NCBI RefSeq assembly: GCF_014202295.1 | Contig: NZ_JACHGM010000001.1 | Location: 372,001-436,000, forward strand | Length of the DNA stretch: 64,000 nt | Direction: 5' to 3' | Origin: Borreliella afzelii | GTDB taxonomy: Bacteria; Spirochaetota; Spirochaetia; Borreliales; Borreliaceae | Part shown: positions 20,783 to 30,610 of the stretch, one piece after another | Position numbering within the stretch: the first letter of the stretch is position 1 | Layout of the letters: every line of letters starts with the position of its first letter | The notes under the pieces: generated by a model | Told to the model about the DNA's origin: nothing | The model's input: the letters and a program-made list of their open reading frames with translations, nothing else | Databases searched by the model: none | Translations under genes and position numbers: made by a program

Positions 20783-22304
20783 ATTCAATAACTCTAGTTT
20801 CACGAATAATTGTAACTTTAATTTTTCCAGGATATCTCATTTCAGCTTCTATCTTCTTGGCAATATCTCTTGCAAGTAAAATTGATTTTTCATCATTAAT
20901 TAAAGCATTGTCAACAATAATTCTAACTTCACGACCAGCTTGAATCGCATAACATTTTTGAACACCTTCAAAACTATAAGCAATATCTTCAAGTCTTTTA
21001 AGTCTATTTATATAGTTATTTAAACTTTCTCGCCTTGCTCCAGGGCGAGATGCTGAGATGGCATCTGCTATTTGAACAACAATAGCCTCAAGACTCTCGG
21101 GCTTAACTTCATTATGATGCGCAGCAATAGCATTAACAACAATTTCACTCTCTCCGCAACTTTGAGCAAGTTCAGCACCAGTAATAGCATGTCCCTCGCT
21201 ATTATCAGAAATACTTTCCATACCTTTCCCAATATCATGTAAAAGACATGCTCTTTTTACTACAATAGGGTCTAATTTCATCTCTTTAGCTAAAATTTCT
21301 CCTATTATAGCAGTTTCTTTGGAATGGCTTAAAACATTTTGCCCATAACTACTTCTAAAATAAAGCCTTCCCAACCCTCTAATAAGTCTCTTATCAAGTC
21401 CATGTATATTAAGATCAAAAACTACTTTCTCACCTTCTTCTTGAATAATGCTATTTATCTCATTGGTAACATTATACACAACTTCTTCAATCCTAGCAGG
21501 ATGAATCCTACCATCTGTAACAAGTCTTTCTAAGGTCCTCTTGGCAAGTTCTTTTCTTATTGGATCAAAGCAAGATATAACAACAGCTTCAGGAGTATCA
21601 TCAATAATGATATCGGCTCCTATTAAAGTCTCAAGAGCTCTAATATTGCGTCCTTCTTTACCTATAATCCTCCCCTTCATCTCGTCATTAGGCAATTCAA
21701 CAGAAGCTACTGTAAACTCTGAACTTACCTCTGTAACAATACGCTGCATAGTAGATACTAAAATATCTTTTGCGACTTTATCCGCTAATAACTGAGCCTC
21801 CTGTTCACTTTTATTGATAATAACTTGAGCATCTCTTCTAGACTCATGCTCAACTTTTTCAATTACAATTTTTCTTGCATCTTCTCTTGTAAGACCAGAA
21901 ATATTCTCCAATCTTTTAACAAGATCGGCCTCTTTTTCTCTTATTACTTTTTCTTTTTGTTCAAATTCTTTAATTTTAAAATCAACTCTGGATTGTTGTT
22001 TATCAAGAGCAGATATTCTCTTATCTAAGGTTTCTTCTCTTTGTAATAATCTTTTTTCCAGATTAACAATCTCATTTTTCCTATCCCTTATATCCCTATC
22101 TTGCTGGTTTTTTTCTTTAAGCATTTGAGATTTTGCATTAGCAATAATTTGCCTTCTTTCATTTTCTATCTCTAATTGTGATTCTACCCTTACTTTTGTC
22201 AGATTTTTTTCTAAATCTAATAAAGATAATCTACCTAAAAAAACTCTTATTAAAAATCCTAATATAAAGCCAGCAAAAATAGAAGAAAAAATAATATACA
22301 TCAT
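20772..22304 (-). CDS. rny: Ribonuclease Y
   Basis: Membrane-anchored endoribonuclease central to mRNA turnover in bacteria lacking RNase E. The 510 residues match the family: an N-terminal transmembrane helix at about 3-22, a long charged coiled coil to about 190, a KH RNA-binding domain (GRNIRALETLIGADIIID) and the catalytic HD domain with LLHDIGKGM near residue 356. The ATG has an AGGAG site. It lies 73 bp after rplQ on the same strand and overlaps ymdB. Its position at the end of the ribosomal protein block suggests co-expression, though the gap could hold a separate promoter. Confidence 0.97.
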   Translation of the reverse strand: MMYIIFSSIFAGFILGFLIRVFLGRLSLLDLEKNLTKVRVESQLEIENERRQIIANAKSQMLKEKNQQDRDIRDRKNEIVNLEKRLLQREETLDKRISALDKQQSRVDFKIKEFEQKEKVIREKEADLVKRLENISGLTREDARKIVIEKVEHESRRDAQVIINKSEQEAQLLADKVAKDILVSTMQRIVTEVSSEFTVASVELPNDEMKGRIIGKEGRNIRALETLIGADIIIDDTPEAVVISCFDPIRKELAKRTLERLVTDGRIHPARIEEVVYNVTNEINSIIQEEGEKVVFDLNIHGLDKRLIRGLGRLYFRSSYGQNVLSHSKETAIIGEILAKEMKLDPIVVKRACLLHDIGKGMESISDNSEGHAITGAELAQSCGESEIVVNAIAAHHNEVKPESLEAIVVQIADAISASRPGARRESLNNYINRLKRLEDIAYSFEGVQKCYAIQAGREVRIIVDNALINDEKSILLARDIAKKIEAEMRYPGKIKVTIIRETRVIEYAR

Positions 22305-22377
22305 ATCATTTAACTCCTATGCTGTTAAAAGCAATTTAAACTTTAATCTTATAAAACAGTATGCTCAAATTTATTAA

Positions 22378-22749
22378 TTATTCGGCTTTTAAAGGCTTTT
22401 CAACTAATTCTAGGATAGCCATTTCAGCCGCATCTCCATATCTTTTACCTAATTTAATCATCCGAGTATACCCACCACTTCTTTGTCTAAAAACAGGAGA
22501 AATTTTGGTAAACAGCTTATTTAAAATATATTTATCATGTATAAATTTTGATAATTCTCGCCTATTATGCACAGTGTCAACTTTTGCCTTTGTAATTAAT
22601 CTTTCAGAAAATCTTTTAACTTCAAACAATTTTGCCTTAGTAGAAGAAATTTTTTCATGTTTTAAAAAAGAAATTACCATATTTTTTAAAAGCGCTCTCC
22701 TATGACTAGATTTCCTACTTAACCTATTAAAACCCAATTTTGCTTTCAT
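22378..22749 (-). CDS. rplQ: 50S ribosomal protein L17
   Basis: Large-subunit protein near the polypeptide exit tunnel. The 123 residues begin [20 protein letters not shown] and include the conserved [13 protein letters not shown] and [12 protein letters not shown] stretches of L17. It follows rpoA by 21 bp, the standard order at the end of the alpha operon, and is the last ribosomal gene of the block. It ends [17 protein letters not shown], close to the usual bacterial length. Confidence 0.97.
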   Translation of the reverse strand: MKAKLGFNRLSRKSSHRRALLKNMVISFLKHEKISSTKAKLFEVKRFSERLITKAKVDTVHNRRELSKFIHDKYILNKLFTKISPVFRQRSGGYTRMIKLGKRYGDAAEMAILELVEKPLKAE

Positions 22750-22770
22750 GAAATAACCTAAACTCTCCTT

Positions 22771-23805
22771 TTATTCAGATATTTTAACATTCTTGCTCAA
22801 TACAGATAAAGCATCTTCTTTGGACATTCCTAAAAACAATTGATAAGAACCAAGTTTTTCGATTATCTCTTCTAAACTTTTTTTCCCAAAATTTCTAGCC
22901 TTAGAAAGCTCTTCTGCATTTTTACTAATAAGCTCCCCTAAAGTTCTAACATTTTCTTTGGCTAAACAATTTAAAGATCTGACTGACAAATCCAATTTCT
23001 CAATACTCATATCAAGTAAGTTAGAACTTTCTGATTTTGATTTATCAAAAGATACACTAACACTATCTTCAAAATCTACAAGAGGAAACAAAAACTCTCT
23101 TACTATTGATGCAGCCTTTTTTATTGCATCTTTAGCAGAAATCACACCTGTAGTCCAAATTTCCATTACAAGCTTATCATAATCTGACCTTTGACCAACC
23201 CTAGTATCTTCTACAGAATATGAAACTTTCTCTATAGGCGAAAATATAGAATCCAAAGCAATAACATTAACTTCTTCTAAATACTTGGAATTTTGCTCAG
23301 AAGACACATAGCCTCTACCATAATTAATTTGAAATTCAAAATCTAAATTCACATCATGTGATAAAGTAGCTATAACTAAATCTTTATTAAAAACCTCAAC
23401 TCCATCCCTTTCAAAATGAGAAGCTTTCAAAACATTAGTATCTTTACCACTAACACTAAAACTTATTGTTTTTCTTTGCTCTCCTTCTCTAAGTTTTAAA
23501 TGAATATTTTTAATATTAGCAATGACTTCAAGAGTATCCTCAGAAACTCCAGGAATCAAATCAAATTCACTTGAAACGACCTTTGATGAAGAGTCTTTAT
23601 TATTAGACTGAACTCTCATAGCAGTAATAGCATACCCTTCAATAGAAGAAAGCAACACACGCCTTAAAGTATTACCTATGGTAACTCCAAAACCTCTTTC
23701 AAAAGGATATATCGTAAATTTACCATAAGATCCATCATCTTGACTTTTTAAAAATTCAATTTTTTCAGGTATAGTAAAATCTTTCAAAAATCTTTCCATG
23801 GGCAT
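22771..23805 (-). CDS. rpoA: RNA polymerase alpha subunit
   Basis: Alpha subunit that dimerises to seed RNA polymerase assembly. The 344 residues have the N-terminal assembly domain (PFERGFGVTIGNTLRRVLLSS near residue 35) and the C-terminal DNA/activator-binding domain with helix-hairpin-helix residues LSVRSLNCLAKENVRTLGEL. The CTD is intact, so UP-element and activator contacts are possible. It lies between rpsK and rplQ; the usual neighbour rpsD (S4), whose product represses the alpha operon in E. coli, is absent here. Confidence 0.98.
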   Translation of the reverse strand: MPMERFLKDFTIPEKIEFLKSQDDGSYGKFTIYPFERGFGVTIGNTLRRVLLSSIEGYAITAMRVQSNNKDSSSKVVSSEFDLIPGVSEDTLEVIANIKNIHLKLREGEQRKTISFSVSGKDTNVLKASHFERDGVEVFNKDLVIATLSHDVNLDFEFQINYGRGYVSSEQNSKYLEEVNVIALDSIFSPIEKVSYSVEDTRVGQRSDYDKLVMEIWTTGVISAKDAIKKAASIVREFLFPLVDFEDSVSVSFDKSKSESSNLLDMSIEKLDLSVRSLNCLAKENVRTLGELISKNAEELSKARNFGKKSLEEIIEKLGSYQLFLGMSKEDALSVLSKNVKISE

Positions 23806-23820
23806 TATAACTCCTTCTAA

Positions 23821-24213
23821 CTAAACCCGTCTGGTTTTTTTCGGCCTGCATCCATTATGAGGAATAGGGGTAATATCTGAAATTGATTTTACAGTCATCC
23901 CAATCGAACCAATAGCTCTTATTGCAGATTCTCTACCAATACCTGGCCCTTTTATATACACATGAACATAATTAATTCCAAAATCTCTCACTTTATTTAA
24001 AGCAGATTCTGCTGTTATTTGAGCAGCATATGGAGTCGACTTTTTAGCCCCTTTAAAACCCATCCCACCAGCACTTGCCCAAGCTAAAGCATTTCCCTTT
24101 ATATCAGATACAGTAACTATGGTATTATTAAAAGTAGCTTGTATATAAACGTTTCCTTCTCCTATGTTTCTTTTAATTTTTTTTTTACTATTAGTTGATA
24201 ATTTTGCGCTCAA
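23821..24213 (-). CDS. rpsK: 30S ribosomal protein S11
   Basis: Small-subunit platform protein. The C-terminal two-thirds has the family signature ([33 protein letters not shown], ending [12 protein letters not shown]). An upstream TTG at 24225 is open, but it lies inside the GGAGGG ribosome site; the TTG at 24213 sits about 5 bp after that site and is the better start, giving 130 residues beginning [12 protein letters not shown]. The N-terminus is more Lys-rich than most S11. It is 15 bp before rpoA. Confidence 0.95.
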
Positions 24214-24240
24214 CTTACCCTCCAAATCTTAAAAACTATT

Positions 24241-24618
24241 TTATTTGCTAGCTATTTTCTTATTAGCTACAGTCTTTCTTTTTCCTTTTCTAGTTCTTGC
24301 ATTTGTTTTAGTTCTCTGCCCTCTCAAAGGCAATCCTTTTCTATGTCTAACGCCCCTATAACATGCTATATCCATAAGCCTTTTAATAGACATAGCAACC
24401 TCACTTCTAAGTTTTCCCTCTACAACATAATCGCTCTCAATCACCTTCCTAAGTCGATTAACCTCATCATTATCTAAATCTTTAGCAATTTTGCTTGGAG
24501 AAATATCTGCCTTATTGCAAACTTCTAAAGCTCTTGTTCTACCTATACCATAAATAGAAGTAAGTGCTATTTTTAATTGTTTATTACTTGGTAAATCTAT
24601 TCCCGATATTCTAGCCAT
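24241..24618 (-). CDS. rpsM: 30S ribosomal protein S13
   Basis: Small-subunit head protein that contacts the large subunit and P-site tRNA. The 125 residues start [20 protein letters not shown], have the helix-two-turn-helix GIGRTRALE, and end with the basic [20 protein letters not shown] tail that reaches the P site. It opens the alpha-operon portion of the block, 17 bp after rpmJ and 27 bp before rpsK. Confidence 0.98.
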   Translation of the reverse strand: MARISGIDLPSNKQLKIALTSIYGIGRTRALEVCNKADISPSKIAKDLDNDEVNRLRKVIESDYVVEGKLRSEVAMSIKRLMDIACYRGVRHRKGLPLRGQRTKTNARTRKGKRKTVANKKIASK

Positions 24619-24635
24619 CTTATTCCCTCTAATTT

Positions 24636-24749
24636 TTACTTTTGTCTTTGCTTGTGCTTTAAATTATCACAAATAATTCTTAATACACCTTTTCTTTTTA
24701 TAACTTTACATTTTTCACAAATTGGCTTTACACTTGCTCTAACTTTCAT
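24636..24749 (-). CDS. rpmJ: 50S ribosomal protein L36
   Basis: A 37-residue zinc-ribbon protein of the large subunit, found by reading the secY-rpsM gap. It starts [20 protein letters not shown] and carries the four zinc ligands Cys11, Cys14, Cys27 and His32, so it is the zinc-binding (C+) form. An ATG at 24749 follows the secY stop by 12 bp. The infA, map and adk genes that often lie beside it in other bacteria are missing. Confidence 0.97.
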   Translation of the reverse strand: MKVRASVKPICEKCKVIKRKGVLRIICDNLKHKQRQK

Positions 24750-24761
24750 AATCAAACACTC

Positions 24762-26066
24762 CTAAATTTTTTGCAAAAATGCATAATTCTTTTTATTTCT
24801 ATGAGAAAATCCTTGCGTTTTCAAATAAGCATCAATATGAATTAATGTATCAAGTGCAACTCCTACCATAATAAGCAAAGAAGATCCCCCCATTATTCTA
24901 GAAACATCGTGCGGAAATCTAAAAATATTTTGCACTAAAAACGGAATAATTGCAATAATTGACAAAAAAATAGATCCTGAAAATAAAGTTTTATTCATAA
25001 TTTCATCTAAATATTTTTCCATTTCATCAGACTTTATTCCAGGAATAGTACCCCCATTCTTACGAATATTATTACTTATATCTTTGGGACTTAACTGAAT
25101 CTTAGAATAAAAATACGTAAATCCGATTATCAAAACTACATTTAAAAAAGTATAATAAAACCCATTAGGCCTTAAATAAGATAAAATTTGCCTAGCTATA
25201 GAAGAAGTTTCCGCAAAACCACTTAAAATTTGTAAAGGCAAAGTAATCAAAACAGAGGCAAAAATAACCGGCAAAACACCCGATGGATTCAATTTAATTG
25301 GCAAATATGAACTAACCGTACTATTAGAATTTGCTCTAGCATAATGAATAGCAATTCGCATTTGAGCTTTATATTCATATATAATTAAAATAACAACTAA
25401 AATAAATATACTTATAACAAGTATCACAAAAACAGGATTAACATTTTGTGAAGGATCCTGCATGCTTTGGAATAAGTTAAACAAAGCTGCTTGAAGTCTA
25501 ACCACTATGCCGGAAAAAATTATCAAAGACGTCCCATTACCCACACCTCTTTGATTAATCTGCTCTCCAAACCACAAAAGAATAAATGTTCCCGTAGTAA
25601 CTGTTAAAATAGCAATAAATATGTATCTATAAAAAGGAATAGTAACGGCACCCGGAATACCCTTAGCATAAAGACTTGTTGCATATCCTTGAATTACAGC
25701 TGCAACTATTGTTAAATATTTTGTATATTTTTTAGTCTTTTGTCTCCCACCATCACCCTCTTGCATTTTTTTCAAAGAAGGAAAAGAATAAACAAGAAGC
25801 TGAACAATAATAGATGCTGAAATGTAGGGCCCTATACTAAGCATAAATATAGAAAAATTACTAAAAGCACCACCTGAAAAAAAATCAAAATAATTAGCAA
25901 TTGAAAAATCTGATTGTGACTTGAAATAACTTTTAAGCGCTACAGAATCTATTCCTGGTATCGGCAAGTACGAACCAACTCTAAAAAGAAAAAGAATAAA
26001 TAAAGTAAACAAAAACTTATTTCTCAAATCCTTAACAGTAAATAAACTTAAAAACAATTCTTTCAT
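24762..26066 (-). CDS. secY: Preprotein translocase subunit SecY
   Basis: Channel-forming subunit of the SecYEG translocon in the inner membrane, needed for export of the many lipoproteins of this organism. The 434 residues have about ten hydrophobic helices. Characteristic pieces are FRVGSYLPIPGID in helix 1, the plug-region SGGAFSNFSIFMLSIGPYISASI, and the cytoplasmic loop QINQRGVGNGTSLIIFSGI. Length matches the family. It lies 12 bp after rplO and 12 bp before rpmJ, as in the E. coli spc operon. Confidence 0.98.
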   Translation of the reverse strand: MKELFLSLFTVKDLRNKFLFTLFILFLFRVGSYLPIPGIDSVALKSYFKSQSDFSIANYFDFFSGGAFSNFSIFMLSIGPYISASIIVQLLVYSFPSLKKMQEGDGGRQKTKKYTKYLTIVAAVIQGYATSLYAKGIPGAVTIPFYRYIFIAILTVTTGTFILLWFGEQINQRGVGNGTSLIIFSGIVVRLQAALFNLFQSMQDPSQNVNPVFVILVISIFILVVILIIYEYKAQMRIAIHYARANSNSTVSSYLPIKLNPSGVLPVIFASVLITLPLQILSGFAETSSIARQILSYLRPNGFYYTFLNVVLIIGFTYFYSKIQLSPKDISNNIRKNGGTIPGIKSDEMEKYLDEIMNKTLFSGSIFLSIIAIIPFLVQNIFRFPHDVSRIMGGSSLLIMVGVALDTLIHIDAYLKTQGFSHRNKKNYAFLQKI

Positions 26067-26078
26067 TTTTATTCCACT

Positions 26079-26516
26079 TTAAACTAATTTAATAGTACCG
26101 CCAATTTTCATTACAAGGCTTTCAGCCGTTTTAGAAATTTTAGAAACCTCCAAGGAAACTTTTTTTGTAAGCTTGCCATTAGACAAAATCTTAATTTTTT
26201 TATTTTTCTTTCTTATAAGTTTATTTTCAAGCAAAGTATCATAGTTGACCACTTGTCCATCATTAAATTTTTTATCTATATCTCCAAGATTAACAATTGC
26301 ATATTCCAATTTATAATCATTATTAGAAAAACCTTTCCTCGGTAATCTTCTATAAAGAGGAGTTTGTCCACCTTCAAATCCAAGTCTTGGCGAAGTATTT
26401 CTTGCTTTTTGACCCTTTTGCCCTCTCCCAGAAGTTTTACCAAGCCCTGAACCTGGACCTCTGCCAACAATTTTGCGTCGCTTAGCCGCTCCCTTAGGCT
26501 TTAATAGACTAAACAT
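26079..26516 (-). CDS. rplO: 50S ribosomal protein L15
   Basis: Large-subunit assembly protein of 145 residues. The Gly/Arg-rich N-terminal extension that threads into 23S rRNA is clear ([19 protein letters not shown], then [18 protein letters not shown]-like). The C-terminal globular part ends with the beta-rich [17 protein letters not shown]. Its start overlaps the 3' end of rpmD by 8 bp, so the two are coupled, and secY follows after 12 bp. Confidence 0.97.
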   Translation of the reverse strand: MFSLLKPKGAAKRRKIVGRGPGSGLGKTSGRGQKGQKARNTSPRLGFEGGQTPLYRRLPRKGFSNNDYKLEYAIVNLGDIDKKFNDGQVVNYDTLLENKLIRKKNKKIKILSNGKLTKKVSLEVSKISKTAESLVMKIGGTIKLV

Positions 26517-26820
26517 TACTTACCTCGCTTAATAAAATCATATTAATAGTCTCGTTAAGCATACCTTTAATAGATTGATTTAAAAAATGAACCTTTTTAT
26601 CACCTATTTTATTTAAACCCAATGCTTTTAAAACTTTGACCTTTTTATTTAATTTTCCAATAAGACTTCTTATAAGAAAAACTTCCACATTAATATTGTT
26701 TTTAGAAATAATTTCCCTATTCTTTTCCATTCTTCTAATAAAACATTTATTCTTAGACCTAGACCTTGAAGCATTAAACCTAGCTTTCTTTAGTTGTAAC
26801 CTTAATTTCCTTTTAATCAT
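26509..26820 (-). CDS. rpmD: 50S ribosomal protein L30 with N-terminal extension
   Basis: The C-terminal ~55 residues match L30: [30 protein letters not shown] and a [10 protein letters not shown] helix. L30 is normally about 60 residues, so this 103-residue protein carries an extra ~45-residue, Arg/Lys-rich N-terminal segment (starts [20 protein letters not shown]) that probably makes additional rRNA contacts. The ATG follows rpsE by 3 bp and there is no better internal start with a ribosome site. Its position between rpsE and rplO is the standard one for rpmD. Confidence 0.88.
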   Translation of the reverse strand: MIKRKLRLQLKKARFNASRSRSKNKCFIRRMEKNREIISKNNINVEVFLIRSLIGKLNKKVKVLKALGLNKIGDKKVHFLNQSIKGMLNETINMILLSEVSNV

Positions 26821-26823
26821 GTA

Positions 26824-27321
26824 TTAACCCCATAAAGTTTTCAAAGTTTTCCCTCGCATTTCTGCCACTTTTTCAGCATTCAAAACTAAATCAAATGCCT
26901 TAAAAGTTGCCTTTACTACATTCATAGAATTATTAGAACCAAGAGATTTGCTCAAAATATCGTGCACCCCTAAAGCCTCCATTACAGCACGAACAGGACC
27001 TCCTGCAATAACACCAGTACCATGAGTAGCTGGCTTGATTAAAACTTTAGCTTTTTTAAAACAACCAATAACCTCATGAGGCAATGTTCCTTTTCGAATA
27101 GAAACAAATCTTAAATTTTTCCTAGCACTTGTTAAACTTTTTTTTATTGCATCACTAGCATCATTAGCTTTACCAAAGCCCCAACCAACATGTCCTTCTC
27201 CGTCTCCAACAACCATGAAAGCAGCAAAAGAGAATCTTCTCCCGCCCTTAACAACTTTAGTAACTCTGTTGAGTGATATTAATTTTTCTATCTGCTTTCT
27301 CTGAGTCTGAACATCTACCAT
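26824..27321 (-). CDS. rpsE: 30S ribosomal protein S5
   Basis: Small-subunit protein involved in decoding fidelity. The 165 residues include the dsRNA-binding loop with VVKGGRRFSFAAFMVVGDG and GHVGWGFGKANDASDAI, and the C-terminal GTGVIAGGPVRAVMEALG. It lies between rplR and rpmD. The region around GGRRFSF is the site of spectinomycin-resistance substitutions in other bacteria; here it looks wild-type. Confidence 0.98.
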   Translation of the reverse strand: MVDVQTQRKQIEKLISLNRVTKVVKGGRRFSFAAFMVVGDGEGHVGWGFGKANDASDAIKKSLTSARKNLRFVSIRKGTLPHEVIGCFKKAKVLIKPATHGTGVIAGGPVRAVMEALGVHDILSKSLGSNNSMNVVKATFKAFDLVLNAEKVAEMRGKTLKTLWG

Positions 27322-27333
27322 AAATACACTCCC

Positions 27334-27693
27334 TTAAATATTAATACCAAACTCCCTTAAAGAAGTTGCAAAACTTGCAATAAGTCCATGATACTTATAA
27401 CCATTTCTGTCAAAAATAAGATTATTTATATTTTTCTCCTTAAGCCTTTTAGCAAGAACTTCTCCAAGTTTTTTTATATCATCAATATTTTTGCTTAAAT
27501 TAAGACTTTTTTCAATAGTAGAAATACTTGCAACCGTATGTCCCTTACTATCATCTATAACTTGCGCATAAAAATACCTATTGGATTTAAATATGGTAAT
27601 TCGTGGCCTGGTAGCTATTCCACGCCCTATTTTATCCTTTATTCTTTTTTTACGCCTAATCTTTCTCTGTTCTGCTTCTTTTATTTTTTTCAT
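27334..27693 (-). CDS. rplR: 50S ribosomal protein L18
   Basis: 5S rRNA-binding protein of the central protuberance, 119 residues. The basic N-terminus ([13 protein letters not shown]) is followed by the [20 protein letters not shown] core and the C-terminal [21 protein letters not shown] typical of L18. The tail is shorter in Gly than E. coli L18 but length is normal. It follows rplF by 17 bp and precedes rpsE by 12 bp. Confidence 0.97.
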   Translation of the reverse strand: MKKIKEAEQRKIRRKKRIKDKIGRGIATRPRITIFKSNRYFYAQVIDDSKGHTVASISTIEKSLNLSKNIDDIKKLGEVLAKRLKEKNINNLIFDRNGYKYHGLIASFATSLREFGINI

Positions 27694-27710
27694 AACTATT
27701 AACCCAAAAT

Positions 27711-28253
27711 TTATTTTTTTACACCAGATTTTCCAACTTTTCTTCTAATAATTTCATTATCATACTTAATGCCCTTTCCTTTATATGGCTCTGGTTTTTT
27801 TAAACTTCTAATTTCAGCAGCAACCTGGCCAACCTTAAACTTGTCTATTCCTTCAACAGAAATTTTAGTATTCCCGTCAAGCTTTACACTAACACCATCT
27901 GGGATAACATATTCAAACTGAGTTGAATAGCCAAGGCTTAAAAAAAGGCTATTACCTTGTTGCTCTGCTCTATAACCTATACCATTTATAGTAAGAGACT
28001 TAGAAAATCCTTCAGTTACTCCTTTTATCATATTAAAAATCAAACTTCTGTAAAGACCGTGATAAGCTTTTGCTTTTTTATCATTAAAAACTCGACCAAC
28101 AATAACGCTACCATTTTCAACTTTAACATTAATACTGTCTTTTATATTTTGAACTAATCTTCCCCTAATACCTTCAACTATTACTAAATTGTCTTTAACA
28201 TCAATCTTTACAGTATCTGGAATCTTTATCGGAAGTCTTCCAATACGTGACAT
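27711..28253 (-). CDS. rplF: 50S ribosomal protein L6
   Basis: Large-subunit protein near the factor-binding site, 180 residues with the family's duplicated fold. The start is [18 protein letters not shown] and the conserved C-terminal signature is the [24 protein letters not shown] segment. It lies between rpsH and rplR with 16-17 bp gaps, as in the standard spc operon. Confidence 0.98.
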   Translation of the reverse strand: MSRIGRLPIKIPDTVKIDVKDNLVIVEGIRGRLVQNIKDSINVKVENGSVIVGRVFNDKKAKAYHGLYRSLIFNMIKGVTEGFSKSLTINGIGYRAEQQGNSLFLSLGYSTQFEYVIPDGVSVKLDGNTKISVEGIDKFKVGQVAAEIRSLKKPEPYKGKGIKYDNEIIRRKVGKSGVKK

Positions 28254-28269
28254 ACATCCCCCTATTAAA

Positions 28270-28668
28270 CTACCAAACTGAGCAAATCAACTCACCACCT
28301 ATTTTTTTATCTTTAGCTTCTTTGCCAGTAATAACACCTTGAGAAGAAGATATGATTAATATTCCATATCCATTTTTTATTCTTGGCATATTCTTATATG
28401 AAGAATAAATTTTTCTACCGGGAGTAGAAATGGCATCTATTTTATTTATAACAGGATTTCTTTTGTTATCGTACTTTAACAAAACTCTAATAAAAGTAAT
28501 TCCTTCTTTTTCTAAAAAATTAAAATCCTTGATATAACCCTCTTTTTTAAGAATGTTTAATATTGATTTATTCATATTAGACATCTTTAAATCTACAGAT
28601 CCATGCTTAACTCTGCTTGCATTTCTCAATTTAGTTAGCATATCTCCTACTGAATGAGTAATCGCCAT
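28270..28668 (-). CDS. rpsH: 30S ribosomal protein S8
   Basis: Primary 16S rRNA-binding protein of the small-subunit platform, 132 residues. It starts AITHSVGDMLTKLRNASRVKH and ends in the typical ISSSQGVITGKEAKDKKIGGELICSVW. In E. coli S8 represses the spc operon by binding the rplX-rplE mRNA region; whether that holds here cannot be judged by eye. It follows rpsN by 9 bp. Confidence 0.98.
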   Translation of the reverse strand: MAITHSVGDMLTKLRNASRVKHGSVDLKMSNMNKSILNILKKEGYIKDFNFLEKEGITFIRVLLKYDNKRNPVINKIDAISTPGRKIYSSYKNMPRIKNGYGILIISSSQGVITGKEAKDKKIGGELICSVW

Positions 28669-28677
28669 AAAATCCCC

Positions 28678-28863
28678 TTACCAACTTGATTTTGAAACGC
28701 CAGGAATTAATCCTTCAGACGCATACTTCCTAAAACATATTCGACACATACAAAAATCTCTCAAATATCCTCTTGGACGACCACATAACTTACATCTATT
28801 ATTCTGCCTTGTTTTATACTTAGGCTTTCTTAAAGCCTTAATAATCATTGATTTTTTAGCCAT
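28678..28863 (-). CDS. rpsN: 30S ribosomal protein S14, zinc-binding type
   Basis: A 61-residue S14 of the short, zinc-binding (type Z) form, with the two CxxC pairs in [20 protein letters not shown]. Zinc-independent S14 is about 100 residues and lacks these cysteines. No second S14 gene is seen in the window. It lies between rplE and rpsH. Confidence 0.98.
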   Translation of the reverse strand: MAKKSMIIKALRKPKYKTRQNNRCKLCGRPRGYLRDFCMCRICFRKYASEGLIPGVSKSSW

Positions 28864-28880
28864 ATACCTTATAAATCCCT

Positions 28881-29429
28881 TTAATTACTAAACGGCATTC
28901 CAAATTTCAAAAGCAAAGCTTTGCTTTCTTTATCATTTGAAGCTGTTGTCACAATTGTAACATTCAAACCAGATATTCTCTCTATTTTATCATAGTCTAT
29001 CTCAGAAAATATTATTTGCTCCGATATACCAAAAGAATAATTTCCATTGCCATCAAAAGCATCCCCATTTATTCCCCTAAAATCCTTAACCCTTGGCAAT
29101 GCTAAATGAATAAGCTTATATAAAAATTCATACATCGAGTTACCTCTAAGTGTAACTTTAGCACCTATTTCTTGCCCTTGTCTAATTTTAAATCCAGCTA
29201 TTGCTTTTTTTGCTTTTGTCTTTACAGCTTTCTGGCCGGTAATTTGAGCAAGCTCTAAAACTGCAGAATCTAACAACTTCTTATTCCTAACAGCCTCACC
29301 AACACCTATAGAAACTACTATCTTCTCAAGCTTGGGAACTTGCATTATAGATTTATATTCAAATTCTTTAACAAGTTCTTTTATAACACTGTCTTTATAA
29401 TATTTCTTCAATTCAGGAACATAATTCAT
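28881..29429 (-). CDS. rplE: 50S ribosomal protein L5
   Basis: 5S rRNA-binding protein of the central protuberance that also contacts P-site tRNA; 182 residues. Family pieces are [19 protein letters not shown] at the start, [10 protein letters not shown], and [24 protein letters not shown] in the middle, with GMPF near the end. It starts 5 bp after rplX. Confidence 0.98.
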   Translation of the reverse strand: MNYVPELKKYYKDSVIKELVKEFEYKSIMQVPKLEKIVVSIGVGEAVRNKKLLDSAVLELAQITGQKAVKTKAKKAIAGFKIRQGQEIGAKVTLRGNSMYEFLYKLIHLALPRVKDFRGINGDAFDGNGNYSFGISEQIIFSEIDYDKIERISGLNVTIVTTASNDKESKALLLKFGMPFSN

Positions 29430-29434
29430 ATACT

Positions 29435-29740
29435 TTATATCCTCTGTCCATTTTTTTTAAGGTATCTTATTTTTTCATTATTTTCAAATCTAATACCTAA
29501 TCTTGAAGAAGTTCCTTTGACAAATATCATCACATTTGAAATATCTATAGCGGCCTCCTTGTCTATTATTTTACCTTTTTCTTGGGGTGTCCTAGCTTTA
29601 ATAACTTTTTTAACCATATTGCAAGATTCAACAATAACTTTATTTTTTTTTCTATTTATACTAGCAATCTTACCTATTCTTCCCTTGTCTTTTCCAGAAA
29701 GAATTTTTACACTATCACCTATCTTCAACTTTGTCTTCAC
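29435..29740 (-). CDS. rplX: 50S ribosomal protein L24
   Basis: Assembly-initiator protein of the large subunit, 101 residues. The KOW motif is clear ([27 protein letters not shown]), followed by [12 protein letters not shown] and the conserved [16 protein letters not shown]. It lies 14 bp after rplN and 5 bp before rplE. Confidence 0.98.
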   Translation of the reverse strand: MKTKLKIGDSVKILSGKDKGRIGKIASINRKKNKVIVESCNMVKKVIKARTPQEKGKIIDKEAAIDISNVMIFVKGTSSRLGIRFENNEKIRYLKKNGQRI

Positions 29741-29754
29741 AAAACCCCCTTTTG

Positions 29755-30123
29755 CTATATCACCTCTGAAGCCAATGATACTACCTTCATAAAATTAGCA
29801 TCCCTAAGTTCTCTTGCAACAGGTCCAAATACCCTTTTACCCCTAGGGCTCAAATTAGCATCAAGTATCACACAAGCATTATCATCAAACCTAACATAGG
29901 TTCCATTCTTACGTCTTACTTCTTTAGAAGTCCTAACAATTACAGCTTTACAAACATCTCCTTTTTTAACAGAAGAATTAGGAATCGCTTGTTTTACTAC
30001 AATAGTTATTATATCCCCGATTTTGGCATAACGCCTTTTACTACCACCAAGTACTTTAATACACTGAGCTACCTTGCCACCAGTATTATCAGCAATTGTT
30101 AAATAGGTTTGCATCTGAATCAT
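29755..30123 (-). CDS. rplN: 50S ribosomal protein L14
   Basis: Large-subunit protein at the intersubunit bridge, 122 residues. The ATG at 30123 gives the usual [17 protein letters not shown] start and lies 6 bp after an AGGAGG site (30130-30135); an upstream in-frame TTG at 30129 is too close to that site to be used. The conserved [21 protein letters not shown] is present. It follows rpsQ by 27 bp. Confidence 0.98.
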   Translation of the reverse strand: MIQMQTYLTIADNTGGKVAQCIKVLGGSKRRYAKIGDIITIVVKQAIPNSSVKKGDVCKAVIVRTSKEVRRKNGTYVRFDDNACVILDANLSPRGKRVFGPVARELRDANFMKVVSLASEVI

Positions 30124-30150
30124 AATCAACCTCCTTTAGAAAAATCAAAA

Positions 30151-30405
30151 CTATTTTAATTTCTCTAAAACTTCAACAAGAGACCATCTTTTATCTTTAC
30201 TAATAGGTCGAACTTCAATAATTTTTACCTTATCGCCAACCTTTGAAACTTCTTTTTCATCATGCGCTTTAACTTTTTTACTAACCTTTAAATACTTATG
30301 ATAGATTGGATGCATCTTTCTTTGAACAATTTCTACTACTATAGTCTTAGACATCTTATCACTAACAACTCTACCGATTAATTCTTTTTTATTTTCTCTT
30401 GCCAT
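30151..30405 (-). CDS. rpsQ: 30S ribosomal protein S17
   Basis: Primary 16S rRNA-binding protein of 84 residues with the OB-fold core [39 protein letters not shown] and a closing [19 protein letters not shown]. It starts 2 bp after rpmC, so the rpmC-rpsQ pair is probably translationally coupled. Confidence 0.98.
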   Translation of the reverse strand: MARENKKELIGRVVSDKMSKTIVVEIVQRKMHPIYHKYLKVSKKVKAHDEKEVSKVGDKVKIIEVRPISKDKRWSLVEVLEKLK

Positions 30406-30407
30406 AT

Positions 30408-30608
30408 TTAAACCTTTCTAATGCCTAATTTATATTCACAAATCATTGTATTAAGCCTTGCAATATCACGTCTAATCTCTCTTTTCTTTAAAGGATTTTC
30501 AACATGACCAACAACAGATTTAAATCTTAAATCTAAATATTCTTTCTTTAATTCTAGCCTTTTAGCTTTCATGTCCTCAAGAGTAAAATTCTTAAAATTT
30601 TTTAACAT
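30408..30608 (-). CDS. rpmC: 50S ribosomal protein L29
   Basis: A 66-residue helical hairpin protein near the peptide exit tunnel. Family pieces are [22 protein letters not shown] and [20 protein letters not shown]. It lies 2 bp after rplP and 2 bp before rpsQ. Confidence 0.96.
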   Translation of the reverse strand: MLKNFKNFTLEDMKAKRLELKKEYLDLRFKSVVGHVENPLKKREIRRDIARLNTMICEYKLGIRKV

Positions 30609-30610
30609 AA

